Positions 35,586 to 45,522 are shown, counted from the first letter of the stretch. The stretch: DNA of 64,000 bases from Marinobacter antarcticus (GCF_900142385.1 NZ_FRAQ01000001.1:1488001-1552000); one strand, 5' to 3'. The notes: generated from the letters alone by a model not told the origin. A program made the numbers and translations.

Positions 35586-36413
35586 TTAGCTCCGGGCTAG
35601 CTCGCCAGGGTCTATTCTGTAGAAGTCGCGAAGCAGGTCATACACCGCTGGCTGTTGCTCTTTCAGGTGTTGCGGTTGCTGATAGAAGGTTTCTGTCAGC
35701 ACCGCAAAGAACTCTGCGGGCTTTGTGGCGCCATAGGGGTCGAGCCAGCTTTTGCGGTGGTGTCTCAATGAGTGCCGGAGGTTGTCATAGGCTATGGTCA
35801 TGGTCTGTTGCCATTCTCTGGCCTGCTCTCCGCTGAGAGGCGGTGCCCCGTCTGCTGTTCCATCCAGGTAATCAAGCTGATGCGCAAACTCATGGAGGAT
35901 TACATTGTGTGGGCTTTGGGGGTGCATGGCCGCGCTTTCACATTCCGACCAGGCTAATACCACTTGCCCCATAGATGAAGCTTCACCTGCCCGCACCTGA
36001 TTGCTGACGCCAACCACCATGCCGTCGCGTTCCGAGGCTTGCACCCGGTACACATCCGGGTAAACAAGAATGCTGCGAACTTCATCATAATCTGAATACG
36101 AGCGCATGATGGTCAGAAGACAGGCGTTCCCGGCTATAGCTACCCGCACGCGGTCATTCACTTCGAATCCATCACATCCGCAGAAGTTCTTTTCGGCGAG
36201 GAACAGCTGTACCTGTTTTTCCAGAGTTTTCTGAAGTTGCTTCGGTAGTTGACGATACAGAGGTACTGTTGATTGCAGGTGCTTTCGCCAGGCCTTCTGG
36301 AAGGGCTGTTTCAGTTCCCGCTCTCGCCGCCAGGAGCGGTAGAAGAACAGATAGAAAACGGCCAGTGCGATGAAGGCAGCGGCGAAGACTGCAAATACTG
36401 TTGCTGACGACAT
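35586..36413 (-). CDS. mtfA: M90-family zinc metallopeptidase (MtfA)
   Basis: 275 residues. A membrane helix at about 7-24 precedes the peptidase domain. The zinc motif is HEFAHQLDYLDG (H174, E175, H178), preceded by SPHNVILHEF as in MtfA. In E. coli MtfA binds the repressor Mlc and so links to glucose uptake control; a soluble form is known there, whereas this one is anchored. It is convergent with the crotonase gene. Confidence 0.9.
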   Translation of the reverse strand: MSSATVFAVFAAAFIALAVFYLFFYRSWRRERELKQPFQKAWRKHLQSTVPLYRQLPKQLQKTLEKQVQLFLAEKNFCGCDGFEVNDRVRVAIAGNACLLTIMRSYSDYDEVRSILVYPDVYRVQASERDGMVVGVSNQVRAGEASSMGQVVLAWSECESAAMHPQSPHNVILHEFAHQLDYLDGTADGAPPLSGEQAREWQQTMTIAYDNLRHSLRHHRKSWLDPYGATKPAEFFAVLTETFYQQPQHLKEQQPAVYDLLRDFYRIDPGELARS

Positions 36414-36524
36414 TTTCTTAAACTCGCTTCATGCGCATGTACCGCCTGTTTGTTGTAATCTTAGACCTATCATCAAACACTTAACCGCAAATTGCGATGG
36501 CAAAACGTCGAGAATAAGGATGTC

Positions 36525-36725
36525 ATGCTTCACGAGATGAGTATTGGTGGAATGCTGTTCAGCCCTTTACTGGTGCTGGTGCCTTTGGCGTTTATTCTGG
36601 CCGCTGCCACGCGGTTGATTCTGCATTATCTGGGTCTGCGGCGCTATATCTGGAAGGAAGCCTGGTTCGATGTGGCTGTCTTCGTCTGCTATCTGGCTGC
36701 TATTGTTTATTTGTTCGGGGATTAA
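36525..36725 (+). CDS. aaeX: DUF1656 small membrane protein (AaeX-like)
   Basis: 66 residues with two membrane helices and the DUF1656 opening MLHEMSIGGMLFSPLLVLVP, then LGLRRYIWKEAWFDVAVFVC. It is the first gene of an operon with an HlyD-type adaptor and a FUSC transporter, exactly the layout of E. coli aaeXAB. The start at 36525 has AAGGA upstream. Confidence 0.85.
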   Translation: MLHEMSIGGMLFSPLLVLVPLAFILAAATRLILHYLGLRRYIWKEAWFDVAVFVCYLAAIVYLFGD

Positions 36726-36734
36726 AGGGCTCTC

Positions 36735-37619
36735 ATGAAAAAGCTGCTGCGTATTGGACTGACATTGCTGGTGGTTGCTGCTGCGGCTGTGGCCGGAACC
36801 TGGGTCTGGGATTACTACCTTTATTCGCCCTGGACGCGGGATGGCCGGATCCGGGCGGATGTCATCACCATCGCACCCGATGTGTCCGGCTGGGTGACCG
36901 GGGTGAATGTGAAAAACAACCAAGCGGTCAGTGAAGGTGCCCCTCTTTTCACCATTGACGATATCCGCTACCGGGCAGAACTTGCGGAGAGTGAAGCCCG
37001 GCTTGCTCAAGAACGCTCAGCCTGGGATCTGGCCAAGCATCAGTATGAACGCCGACAGCGAATGTCTGATCGTCAGGCCCTCAGCGAAGAAAGCCTGGAG
37101 GCGTACCGTATTCGCGCCGAGTCAGCTAAAGCCAGTTATCAACTGGCGGAGGCAGAACTCAACACGGCCAGGATCGACTTGAAAAGGACAAAAGTGCTCG
37201 CACCGGAAACCGGCATTGTTAACAACCTGACCCTGCGGCAAGGCAACTATGCATCCCGGGGGGCTGCGGTATTGTCGCTGATCAAAAACGACTCTTTTTA
37301 TGTGACCGGTTATTTTGAAGAAACCAAGTTGCAGATGGTGCGAGTAGGGCAGAAGGCCAGGATTACTCTACTGTCTGGCGGTGAAAAGTTAACGGGTGAG
37401 GTGGTCAGTATTGCTCGCGGTATAGCGGATTCAAATACCAGCAGTGATAACCAGATGCTGCCACAGGTGCAGCAGGCTTTTAACTGGGTGCGCCTTGCCC
37501 AGCGCATTCCGGTTGAAGTAGCGCTTGATCCGATTCCCGACGATGTGAATATCAGTGCTGGTATGACGGTTTCCATTTATCTGGAAGCTGATCTGGAAAC
37601 AGATTCGGACAAAGAGTAA
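36735..37619 (+). CDS. aaeA: HlyD-family periplasmic adaptor (AaeA-like)
   Basis: 294 residues. N-terminal membrane helix (about 7-24), then barrel-sandwich and lipoyl-type halves: DVSGWVTGVNVKNNQAVSEG, a helical hairpin at about 80-145, and LAPETGIVNNLTLRQGNYAS, followed by the beta-barrel domain. Works with the FUSC protein 13 bases downstream to export aromatic carboxylic acids or similar compounds. GGG lies before the ATG. Confidence 0.88.
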   Translation: MKKLLRIGLTLLVVAAAAVAGTWVWDYYLYSPWTRDGRIRADVITIAPDVSGWVTGVNVKNNQAVSEGAPLFTIDDIRYRAELAESEARLAQERSAWDLAKHQYERRQRMSDRQALSEESLEAYRIRAESAKASYQLAEAELNTARIDLKRTKVLAPETGIVNNLTLRQGNYASRGAAVLSLIKNDSFYVTGYFEETKLQMVRVGQKARITLLSGGEKLTGEVVSIARGIADSNTSSDNQMLPQVQQAFNWVRLAQRIPVEVALDPIPDDVNISAGMTVSIYLEADLETDSDKE

Positions 37620-37632
37620 CGGAGCCACTTTC

Positions 37633-39690
37633 ATGACGCTCCACCCGCTGCTGGCCCAGCTTCTGATGCCAAACAGGCACGCGGTGATATTTGCCCTGAA
37701 AGGGGTGATATCCATGGCGCTGGCCTTGCTGGTGTCCATGTATCTGCAGCTTGATCGACCATACTGGGCGCTGGTGTCGGCCATTTTCCTGCAGATTCGC
37801 CCGGAAAGTGGACTGGTGATTGAAAAGGCTCTGTGCCAGATTTTTGGCTCCGTTCTTGGTGGCGGCGCGGGGATTCTGATCCTGGCTTTTTTCATGCCTT
37901 ATCCTCTTCTGGCACTTGGCAGTCTCACACTGTGGATCGGCCTGAATTCCGCCGCATCCTCCATGGTGCACAACAACAACTTCATATACGCGTTTGCCAT
38001 GTCTGGAATGACGGCCGGCCTGGTGGTCATACTGGTGATGGCCAACCCCAGTGTGGCAGACAGCCGGGCGGTATTTGACATAGCCCAGGCCCGTATCAGT
38101 GAAATTACCGTGGGCGCAATCTGTGCGATGTTGGTCAGCCAGCTACTATGGCCGGTGACGGTCAAAGACAGCCTTCGCAATAATGCTCGCAATGTGATTA
38201 ACGAAACGCTTGAATACCTTTCGTTGGAGCTGGATCCGGGCAGCACGCATGAACAGCGCCACCAGCATGCGGATCAGATTCTGGAAACCCTGGTTGTGCT
38301 GAATGATGATTCCAGCGCGGTCGCCTATGAAGGGCCTGAGGGACCGGGGCGGAGTCGGGCGGCTAACTTGCTCTGCAACAAGGTGATGTCGTTGCTGGCG
38401 GTCACGCAGATTATGGGGCGCTTTCCGCGTAACCACCCGGATCTGGTCTCGCCGGCGTTCAGTAAGTTGCTGGCTGACATGCGAAACCATTTCATCAAGG
38501 TTGCAGAAGCGGACAGCTACGAGGAATCCTATCGTCAGGCTCAGGCTCTGAGGCGGGCACTGCTGGAGCACAGGGCGGCGTATGTGAATGAATCTGCCAT
38601 CGTGATCCGTCTCACTCAGACCGCAGTGGAGCTGGTGGCCGATTTGGTCATGGTGTTGCGGGCCTATAATGCGCTTGAAAACCGCGATCAGACGTTGCTG
38701 AAAGCCTCCAGGCTGAAAACCCACCGGGATCCATTGATCGGTGCCGTCAACGGCTTCCGGACAGCGGTCGTCTTTGTGGTCGGAGCGGCGATATGGCTGG
38801 GCACTGGCAGCCCTGCGGCCATAATGCTGATGATTATGCCAGTAGTGTTTTCTGTGATGTTTGCCCGCTTCTCCCTGGTGGTGTTGACGTTTATCTTGCG
38901 TCGCTTGCTACTCGGGGTAGTGGTCGCAATTCCGGTGGCGCTGCTTTTCGGGCTGGGGCTGTTGTCGAGAAGCAGTGGAGACTTCGAGATGCTGGTGCTG
39001 GTGCTTGCCGGTCCTTATTTTATCGGCCTGCTGGCGCTTGCAGACAGGCCAACTCTGCCTTACGGTCTGGGTTTCTGTATTCCCTTCACGCTTATCGTTC
39101 AGCCAAGCAATCATATGACGTTCAACATGGAGGCCGCGACCAGCAACGCTCTGGGTCTTTTTGTGGGCATCAGCATTCTTTACTGGGTATTCAAACTGAT
39201 CACGCCTCCGGATGGCCAGTTAATGCAGCGTCGTTTGCTCAAGGCAACGGCTCGGGATCTGACAGGCATTGATTATCAGCGGCGGCCCGAGAACTGGTTT
39301 AACGGCCGCATGGGGGAGCGCCTTCTGCGCCTTGCCAACTATGACCAGGGATCGGGCAATTCCAACCGCAACATGACGGACTTGGGCTTTACTGGCTTGA
39401 ACATTGGCCACATGTCCATTCGCTTGCGTAAGCGCATCAAGAGCCATCGCAGCGCTGCCGTGGATGCAAAGCTTGCCGAGTGGCAGCAGGTGTTGGCAGA
39501 CACCTATCTGATGAGTGCGCGTGGCGACAGTAACCTCCGGTTCCGGGAAGTGAGCGCCGAGCTGTTGGCAGCTATTCACGGCGTCAAAGAGCCGGATGCA
39601 CAAACGGCGACCATTGAGGGTATGTTCGAGCGTATGGCTCTGACGTTTGAGCGAACTGCCGGGACAATAGCGCAGCAAGATCGACCGTGA
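37633..39690 (+). CDS. aaeB: FUSC-family inner-membrane transporter (AaeB-like)
   Basis: 685 residues in two FUSC halves. The first membrane bundle covers residues 15-185 (KGVISMALALLVSMYLQLDR and FLQIRPESGLVIEKAL), followed by a large cytoplasmic helical domain. The second bundle lies at about 375-530 (FRTAVVFVVGAAIWLGTGSP), with a final cytoplasmic domain containing LRKRIKSHRSAAVDAKL. AaeB in E. coli exports p-hydroxybenzoate. No LysR regulator gene (aaeR) is adjacent here. Confidence 0.9.
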   Translation: MTLHPLLAQLLMPNRHAVIFALKGVISMALALLVSMYLQLDRPYWALVSAIFLQIRPESGLVIEKALCQIFGSVLGGGAGILILAFFMPYPLLALGSLTLWIGLNSAASSMVHNNNFIYAFAMSGMTAGLVVILVMANPSVADSRAVFDIAQARISEITVGAICAMLVSQLLWPVTVKDSLRNNARNVINETLEYLSLELDPGSTHEQRHQHADQILETLVVLNDDSSAVAYEGPEGPGRSRAANLLCNKVMSLLAVTQIMGRFPRNHPDLVSPAFSKLLADMRNHFIKVAEADSYEESYRQAQALRRALLEHRAAYVNESAIVIRLTQTAVELVADLVMVLRAYNALENRDQTLLKASRLKTHRDPLIGAVNGFRTAVVFVVGAAIWLGTGSPAAIMLMIMPVVFSVMFARFSLVVLTFILRRLLLGVVVAIPVALLFGLGLLSRSSGDFEMLVLVLAGPYFIGLLALADRPTLPYGLGFCIPFTLIVQPSNHMTFNMEAATSNALGLFVGISILYWVFKLITPPDGQLMQRRLLKATARDLTGIDYQRRPENWFNGRMGERLLRLANYDQGSGNSNRNMTDLGFTGLNIGHMSIRLRKRIKSHRSAAVDAKLAEWQQVLADTYLMSARGDSNLRFREVSAELLAAIHGVKEPDAQTATIEGMFERMALTFERTAGTIAQQDRP

Positions 39691-39835
39691 ATGGTCGCCT
39701 TGGAGGCTCAAGAATAGGCCGACGGTTTACCCGTCTGTTGATTTCCACCACAATCTGCGGCATCCAGGATCAGGAACCCTTACTATGCTATGCCGAAAAT
39801 CCATACTCACCTGACTGGGCGCTGGAGAACTGCTA

Positions 39836-40276
39836 GTGACGGAGATTCGAGAAAAAACCATCAGGGGGCTCAAGTCCGGTGATGCGTTTTCCATTACCCG
39901 GACGTTCACAGAAAGTGACACGGTGGCATTCGGGGAAATCAGTCGCGACATGAACCCTATTCACTACGATGAACGCTTCGCCGCTGCCAAGGATTTTCGT
40001 GGCAAAATCTGTCACGGTTTGTTGGTAGGCGGCATGATTACCGAAGTAGGTGGGCAGATCGGCTGGCTGGCATCCGGGATGAACTTCCGGTTCCGCCGGC
40101 CGGTGTACTTCGGCGATACCATTACCTGCGAGTTCACCATTACCGAGGCAGATGAGCGCAACCGTGCAAAGGCTGAAGCGGTGCTGTCTAACCAGCATGG
40201 CGAGGTTGTTATTGAAGCCTGGCTGTCCGGCGTACTGCCCGGGCAAGCGGAGAGAACCATTCTCGCTCAAACCTGA
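39836..40276 (+). CDS. MaoC-type hydratase ((R)-specific enoyl-CoA hydratase-like)
   Basis: 146 residues, a single hot-dog domain. The hydratase motif is FGEISRDMNPIHYDERFAAA, with the catalytic Asp and His, followed by GKICHGLLVGGMITEVGG. PhaJ-type enzymes hydrate 2-enoyl-CoA to (R)-3-hydroxyacyl-CoA and can feed polyhydroxyalkanoate synthesis; no pha gene is near. GTG start at 39836. Confidence 0.88.
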   Translation: MTEIREKTIRGLKSGDAFSITRTFTESDTVAFGEISRDMNPIHYDERFAAAKDFRGKICHGLLVGGMITEVGGQIGWLASGMNFRFRRPVYFGDTITCEFTITEADERNRAKAEAVLSNQHGEVVIEAWLSGVLPGQAERTILAQT

Positions 40277-40326
40277 TTTTCTTTAGCTCTCACCCCCACC
40301 CCGGCATTCCACCTTCAGAGGTTTTT

Positions 40327-41001
40327 ATGGCTCGTTTTGAGTTGCTTGGCACTGCAATTATTCCCGGTAAGGGCACAGAGTTGCACCTGCTTCAGCGTAA
40401 TGAAGAGTTTTCCATCCGGATTGCCGGCACTTCCGGTGAGCTGATGAACACCCGCCTGCACGGCTCTGAGGACGCGCTTGCGACTCTGGCCTGTGAACGT
40501 ATTGCCGATCATCCGGCACCTAAGGTGCTCATTGGTGGGCTGGGCATGGGGTTCACCCTCGCCGCTGCCTTGCAGTCTCTGGGTGATACTGCAGAGGTTA
40601 CCGTCGCCGAGCTGGTGCCGGAAGTGGAACAATGGAATCTGGGGCCCTTGGGAAGTGCGGCGGGCTATCCGCTACAAGACCCTCGCGCCCGGGTGCACAT
40701 TGGTGATGTGGTGCAGCTGATTAAGAATGCTCCTGCCAGCTATGACGCTATCCTGCTGGATATAGATAACGGCCCCGAGGGTCTGACGCGCAAAGAAAAC
40801 GATTGGCTATACACGCCTGCTGGCATTGCCGCAGCGCAGGAGGCGCTCCGCCCGGAGGGTATTCTGGCCTACTGGTCAGCAGGCCAGGATCCGACCTTTA
40901 CCGAACGCCTGAAGCGTGCCGGTCTTTCGGCAGAGGCTGTAACTGTGCGAGCCCACCGCCCCGGCAAAGGCGCAAAACATGTCATCTGGCTTGCGTGGTA
41001 A
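40327..41001 (+). CDS. Spermidine synthase-like methyltransferase-fold protein
   Basis: 224 residues. VLIGGLGMGFTLAAALQSLG is the nucleotide-binding glycine loop, VTVAELVPEVEQWN the acidic ribose ligand, and ARVHIGDVVQLIK followed by AILLDIDNGPEGL the DxDNGP catalytic-site stretch seen in spermidine-synthase relatives. It lacks the full N-terminal beta-hairpin domain of polyamine synthases, so polyamine synthesis is doubtful and the substrate is open. Confidence 0.8.
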   Translation: MARFELLGTAIIPGKGTELHLLQRNEEFSIRIAGTSGELMNTRLHGSEDALATLACERIADHPAPKVLIGGLGMGFTLAAALQSLGDTAEVTVAELVPEVEQWNLGPLGSAAGYPLQDPRARVHIGDVVQLIKNAPASYDAILLDIDNGPEGLTRKENDWLYTPAGIAAAQEALRPEGILAYWSAGQDPTFTERLKRAGLSAEAVTVRAHRPGKGAKHVIWLAW

Positions 41002-41022
41002 CGTGGCTTGGCAATTTGGTAG

Positions 41023-41052
41023 GTGCCGGAGTCTGCTAACAGACTCCGGCAC
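41023..41052. terminator. Long bidirectional hairpin between convergent genes
   Basis: GTGCCGGAGTCTG (41023-41035) and CAGACTCCGGCAC (41040-41052) form a perfect 13-bp stem with a CTAA loop between two convergent genes. It ends on the first base of the RIO-kinase stop codon. No T-run follows on either strand, so a bidirectional terminator or mRNA-end stabiliser is inferred from position and stem. Confidence 0.55.
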
Positions 41053-41909
41053 TAGTCTTCATCGTCGTTGTCCTGCATTCGCTCCTGTCGATCCCTTTCT
41101 TCCTCTTTGGCCGCGTCAATCACCGCCATAAGCTCATCCACATCTGCGCTGGCGGTATCGTGCTCAAAGCATCCAGTCAGCTTGCTGTCGGGGTGCAGGT
41201 CACCGCTTTCGTACAGTGCCCAGATCTCCTTGCCATAATCGGTAACAAGTAGATCAGGTGCGTACTTGCCAAAATAGCGGCGCATGTTGTCCACATCCCT
41301 TTCAAGCATGCGCTCTGCGTTATTGTTGCCGGCCGCGTTGACAGCCTGGGGCAGGTCGATGATGACGGGGCCGCTGTTTTCTACCAGGACGTTGAATTCT
41401 GACAGGTCGCCATGGATCAGCCCGGCACTCAGCATCCGTACGATCTCTGCGATAACCCGGCCGTGGTAATCCCGCGCTTGCTCTTCAGTGAGGGTGATGT
41501 CATCCAGCCGTGGAGCGGCTTTGCCATCGGCATCCGCAATCAACTCCATCAGCAGTACACCATCCACAAAGCCCATGGGTGCGGGTACACGCACTCCAGC
41601 TTCAGCCAGACGGTACAGGGCGTCCACTTCGGCATTAAGCCAGGCGTCTTCCTGCTCTTTCTGACCGTAGCGGGTTTTTTTGCTCATGGCCCGGGCCCGG
41701 CGAGTGTTGCGTACCTTTCTGCCTTCCTGATACTCAACGGCCTGCTTGAAGCTCCGCTTTTGCGCTTCCTTGAACACCTTCGCGCAGCGCACATGTTCAC
41801 CACACCGCACTACGTAAACCTGTGCCTCTTTACCGCTCATAAGCTGGAAAAGCACTTCGTCCACCAGGCCGTCGTCGACAAGGGGCTGTAATCTCTTGGG
41901 TACTTTCAT
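41052..41909 (-). CDS. RIO1-like serine protein kinase
   Basis: 285 residues. It opens MKVPKRLQPLVDDGLVDEVL with MSGKEAQVYVVRCG, as in the PA4780-type RIO proteins of gammaproteobacteria. The ATP lysine lies in CAKVFKEA, the catalytic loop is IHGDLSEFNVLV, and the metal aspartate lies in IIDLPQAVN. The acidic C-terminus (DNDDED) is a family trait. AAAGG precedes the ATG at 41909; the frame extends 24 codons further upstream. The role in bacteria is unclear; a ribosome-maturation link is by analogy only. Confidence 0.9.
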   Translation of the reverse strand: MKVPKRLQPLVDDGLVDEVLFQLMSGKEAQVYVVRCGEHVRCAKVFKEAQKRSFKQAVEYQEGRKVRNTRRARAMSKKTRYGQKEQEDAWLNAEVDALYRLAEAGVRVPAPMGFVDGVLLMELIADADGKAAPRLDDITLTEEQARDYHGRVIAEIVRMLSAGLIHGDLSEFNVLVENSGPVIIDLPQAVNAAGNNNAERMLERDVDNMRRYFGKYAPDLLVTDYGKEIWALYESGDLHPDSKLTGCFEHDTASADVDELMAVIDAAKEEERDRQERMQDNDDED

Positions 41910-42195
41910 AAAACCTTTCAGGTTAGCCGTAAACGTGCCGACCATGCATGTTGCTCCGGTCCTGTAGCCAGGTTCGGGCAAAGATGATGGTCACAATGGA
42001 GCATAGCTTACATCAATTTGCTATTTCTTATGTGAATCCGGTTATAGCGTCAGGAAGCTTTTTGCAGAATGGCTTATAGTGTCTGCTCCCCCTGTATCAG
42101 CAGGGCGGGTCTGCGGGTAGAATTGCCGGGAGTTAAACACGCCGGCTTATATCCGGTATGGATGCGTTTACGGTATTGTTTTGGAGCTTTAAAAA

Positions 42196-42762
42196 ATGCC
42201 TAGAGCAAGTGAAATCAAGAAGAATTCAGCGGTTGAATACGAAGGCCGGGTTTATTTTGTGAGGGATATCGAGCGCTCTGTTCCCCAGGGCCGGGCAGGC
42301 GGCAGTCTCTACCGCATGCGCATGTACGATGTGGTAACGGGTAACAAGATTGATGAGACGTTTAAAGATTCCGATATGCTGAATCTTGCCGATCTCGTAC
42401 GCAGACCCGCTACCTTCTCCTATTCCGATGGCAATGAGTATGTCTTCATGGATAGCGAAGACTTCACGCAATACAGCCTGAGCGGGGAAGTCATTGCAGA
42501 TGAACTGCTGTTTATCAGTGAGGACACCCAGGGCGTGATCGTGATTCTGGTCAGCGAAGCGCCTGTTGCCCTGACGCTGCCGCCAACCGTGGAACTTGAT
42601 GTTGAGGAAACGGATCCGTCAGTAAAGGGTGGGTCAGCCACCGCTCGTACCAAGCCGGCAAAACTGACAACCGGGCTGGTGATTCAGGTTCCTGAGCACA
42701 TTTCTACCGGCGATCGCATCAAAATCAACGTGGAAGAACGCAAGTTCCTGAGCCGCGCCTGA
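42196..42762 (+). CDS. efpL: Elongation factor P-like protein EfpL (YeiP)
   Basis: 188 residues, three beta domains as in EF-P. The loop that carries the modified lysine in EF-P reads [13 protein letters not shown] here, so an arginine stands at the tip, as in YeiP/EfpL. EfpL helps ribosomes through proline-containing stalls and acts beside EF-P. Typical ends are [20 protein letters not shown] and the final [17 protein letters not shown]. Confidence 0.93.
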   Translation: MPRASEIKKNSAVEYEGRVYFVRDIERSVPQGRAGGSLYRMRMYDVVTGNKIDETFKDSDMLNLADLVRRPATFSYSDGNEYVFMDSEDFTQYSLSGEVIADELLFISEDTQGVIVILVSEAPVALTLPPTVELDVEETDPSVKGGSATARTKPAKLTTGLVIQVPEHISTGDRIKINVEERKFLSRA

Positions 42763-42792
42763 TCTGAAGTTGTTTTGAATTAGGAAAGCCCT

Positions 42793-43977
42793 GTGAAAAC
42801 AATAGAAACAATAAGGGTGCTGGCGGCCAGCGTGATCGCGGTGGTGGTCACTGTCGGTATTGCCCGGTTCTCGTATACGCCGATGATCCCCGAGATGGTG
42901 GAAGCGCTCGGGCTGAGCCAGTCTGTGGTTGGCATGCTCGCGACGGTAAACTATGCCGGCTACCTTACCGGTGCGCTTCTGATCACCCGGATCAGTGATC
43001 TTGACCTCAAGGTAAAGCTGTATCAGCTGGGGCTTGTTGTCGCGGTTGTCTCCACTGTTCTTATGGGGTTCACCTCCAACGTATGGTTGTGGTTTGCGCT
43101 GCGCTTTGTATCCGGCCTGGGCACTTCAGCCGGAATGTTGCTCGGTGCCGGCCTGCTGATGAGCTGGCTGATCAAGAACAACGAAAAATCCGAGCTTGGT
43201 GTGTTCTTTTCGGGCATCGGGCTCGGGATTGTTCTGACGGCGGTTCTGGCACAGCTGATTAAAGGTCCGTTCAGCTGGGACCAGCAGTGGGTGATATACG
43301 GTCTGGTCGGGCTAGCGCTGCTGGTTCCTGCCTGGCGCTGGATGCCGGACTATCGTGCGTGTGCGCTGCCGCGAACCGGAGGCAAGGCAGGTAGTGATGA
43401 GCGGAGCCGGTTTATCGTGATTCTGCAGCTGGCCTATTTTTGCGCCGGTGTCGGATATGTGGTCACGGCGACGTTCCTGGTAGCGATTGCCGAATCCATT
43501 CCAGGACTAAGCGGCCATGGCTGGCTTATCTGGCTGGTCGCCGGCCTGTCGGCGACACCTGCCTGCTGGCTCTGGGACGTGTTTACGCGCCGTTGGGGAC
43601 AGTGGACGGCCCTCTATCTGGCGTACACGCTCAATGCTGTCAGCATTCTGATGCTGATTGTCGACACGAGTATGGTCAGCGTCATGCTCAGCGCTGTTGT
43701 CTATGGTGCCAGCTTCATCGGCATTGTCAGCATGATGCTGGCGATGGTCGGACGTGTGTTCCCGGAAAACCCTTCCCGGCCCATGAGCCGACTCACCTTC
43801 AGCTATGGTATTGCCCAGATGCTGGCGCCCGCAGTTGTCGGCTATCTGGCCGATGTCGAGGGTAACTATACCAACGGCCTATGGCTTACCCTGCTGGTGA
43901 TGGCGATTGGTGTGGGGGTGCTTCACCTGGCGCGCCGCGCCAAGGGCAGAGAAGCGGAGCCAGCCCTCTCAGGTTGA
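42793..43977 (+). CDS. MFS transporter, YbfB/YjiJ family
   Basis: 394 residues with twelve membrane helices. The opening VTVGIARFSYTPMIPEMVEA and GYLTGALL are typical of YbfB/YjiJ proteins. Substrate unknown. It starts with GTG, 30 bases after efpL, with AGGAAA upstream, so it may be co-transcribed with efpL. Confidence 0.87.
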   Translation: MKTIETIRVLAASVIAVVVTVGIARFSYTPMIPEMVEALGLSQSVVGMLATVNYAGYLTGALLITRISDLDLKVKLYQLGLVVAVVSTVLMGFTSNVWLWFALRFVSGLGTSAGMLLGAGLLMSWLIKNNEKSELGVFFSGIGLGIVLTAVLAQLIKGPFSWDQQWVIYGLVGLALLVPAWRWMPDYRACALPRTGGKAGSDERSRFIVILQLAYFCAGVGYVVTATFLVAIAESIPGLSGHGWLIWLVAGLSATPACWLWDVFTRRWGQWTALYLAYTLNAVSILMLIVDTSMVSVMLSAVVYGASFIGIVSMMLAMVGRVFPENPSRPMSRLTFSYGIAQMLAPAVVGYLADVEGNYTNGLWLTLLVMAIGVGVLHLARRAKGREAEPALSG

Positions 43978-44084
43978 TCCTGGGAGAGCTGGGTTCAGGG
44001 TGCTTCAGGGTCGCGTCGGCTGGTGTGTCACTGCTGGTTTTCCGGTTGTGCAGGACCGAGTTGTCCAGGACTAATAGGTAGCTT

Positions 44085-44667
44085 TCATCGAGATCGGTAA
44101 GTTTTCCTGCCCTCATACGTGCCCATGTCAGCTGCGGCGTCAAAGCTGCTGCTGGCCTTCTCCAGGATGCTGTCGGCGCCGCCCATCATTTCAACGTAAC
44201 GCTTAGCCACTTCGGCCTCCGGCAAAGGGTTGAGTTTTGCAGGGTTGGCGGTAAACCATCCCATATAGTTCTGGTACGCCGCCTTGGCATTGTGGGAGAC
44301 AGTTCCGTAGTAACCCTGGTTGTGAAAATCTTCATTCAGAGCGGCCGGGAGCTTCACGTTTTCGGCGATTTCATTTGGAGTGAACCCCCGGTTCATAAGG
44401 CGAACGCTTTGGTCATGAATGAATTTATAGGTATCCCGTTGTTTGACCAAGAAGTCCTGAATCCTGTCTTGACCCCCACAGCGGCCAGTGATGGCTGCCA
44501 AAGTAGATCTCTGCATCGGAAAAGCGGATCCGGGCCACGCTCATCGCGTTCCAGTCGTTTGCCATACATGTAAATGGCGGGCCTGTTGTTATTGGTGAAC
44601 TGATCTTGAGAGTGTAACGCCGATGGCTGTTCTGGCAGAGCGTCTGGCAGACAAGATTGACCGCCAA
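44085..44667 (-). pseudogene. Alkyl sulfatase (SdsA1/BDS1-type) pseudogene, frameshifted and truncated
   Basis: Minus-strand reading gives DAEIYFGSHHWPLWG in one frame, then, after a shift, GQDRIQDFLVKQRDTYKFIH, LMNRGFTPNEIAENVKLPAA, FHNQGYYGTVSHNAKAAYQN, YMGWFTANPAKLNPLPEAEV and RYVEMMGGADSIL. These are consecutive blocks of the metallo-beta-lactamase-fold alkyl sulfatases. The shift fits one extra G in the run at 44473-44477. The zinc-binding N-terminus and the C-terminal sterol-carrier-like domain are missing. Confidence 0.8.
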
Positions 44668-44743
44668 TGGCGAAATGGAGGCAGCGAGAGAAGGGTCTTG
44701 GTGCTATGGTAAGGGCAGGTTCAAAGTGGAGCAGTAGGCAGAC

Positions 44744-45517
44744 ATGTCGATATCGGAAGGCGCGCAACATTACGTCCTGATGCTGATTCCCAGTCTTTTG
44801 CGGGATATTGAAAAGCTGGGGCTGCGGCGGATTATTCGCACCTCTGATTTTTCAGAGCAGGAAGTGACCGCCCTATACTTCGAGTTTGTATCTGCCAAGC
44901 GGGTCCTTCCGGATAATCCGCGCTCAATTGAGCCGGCTAGCTGGCAGCACTTGCTTCATTGCGTACGCGTGATGAGTTCGCTGGTGGCGCTGGCGACGAC
45001 TGAAGAACTGGAGCGAGCCCGCGAGACGGCGATTCGCCGGTACCTGCCCCACGCAAAAGAAAGCCTGAAAAACGAGTACGATCAAATGCGCAGCGAGGGC
45101 AAAGTGGATTTCCGGCTCGCGGGTATTCTACGCGGGGGAGACACGCCGGAAAACTCCGGCCAGGTTTGTATGGAGGCCATCAGGCGCGAACGGGAGCAGC
45201 GCGTCGAATCGATAAAATGTCTGGGTACTGAACACCTGACCGACCACGAAACTTTTGTGGTAGAGGCAGCCAAAGCATATGTCCTGTCCCGCATCGATGA
45301 TGCACCGAAAGATTTCGGTATTCTGGACCTGGTCATCCGGCTCCTTGATTTGCTGCGGCTAGTGCTCGTTCTGGAGTCCCGCTCCACTGGCGGTGCCAGC
45401 GCTGTGTCATCTAACTTTACGGTAGAGAACATTGTGCTTGGTGTTGGCAATGCACTTTACCGAAGCGAGCTTGGCTTACACGTGTCTTCTCTGGGCCTGG
45501 CCAGAGTCAACAAATAG
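44744..45517 (+). CDS. Protein of unknown function (257 aa)
   Basis: Not recognised. Soluble and mostly helical, with many charged residues. Features include LMLIPSLLRDIEKLGLRRII, FEFVSAKRVLPDNPRSIEPA and TTEELERARETAIRRYLPHA; LDLLRLVLVLESRSTGG lies near the C-terminus. No signal peptide or membrane helix. The start ATG at 44744 has only a weak purine tract. It is convergent with the Lrp-type regulator, 5 bases from its stop. Confidence 0.65.
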   Translation: MSISEGAQHYVLMLIPSLLRDIEKLGLRRIIRTSDFSEQEVTALYFEFVSAKRVLPDNPRSIEPASWQHLLHCVRVMSSLVALATTEELERARETAIRRYLPHAKESLKNEYDQMRSEGKVDFRLAGILRGGDTPENSGQVCMEAIRREREQRVESIKCLGTEHLTDHETFVVEAAKAYVLSRIDDAPKDFGILDLVIRLLDLLRLVLVLESRSTGGASAVSSNFTVENIVLGVGNALYRSELGLHVSSLGLARVNK

Positions 45518-45522
45518 GCTCC

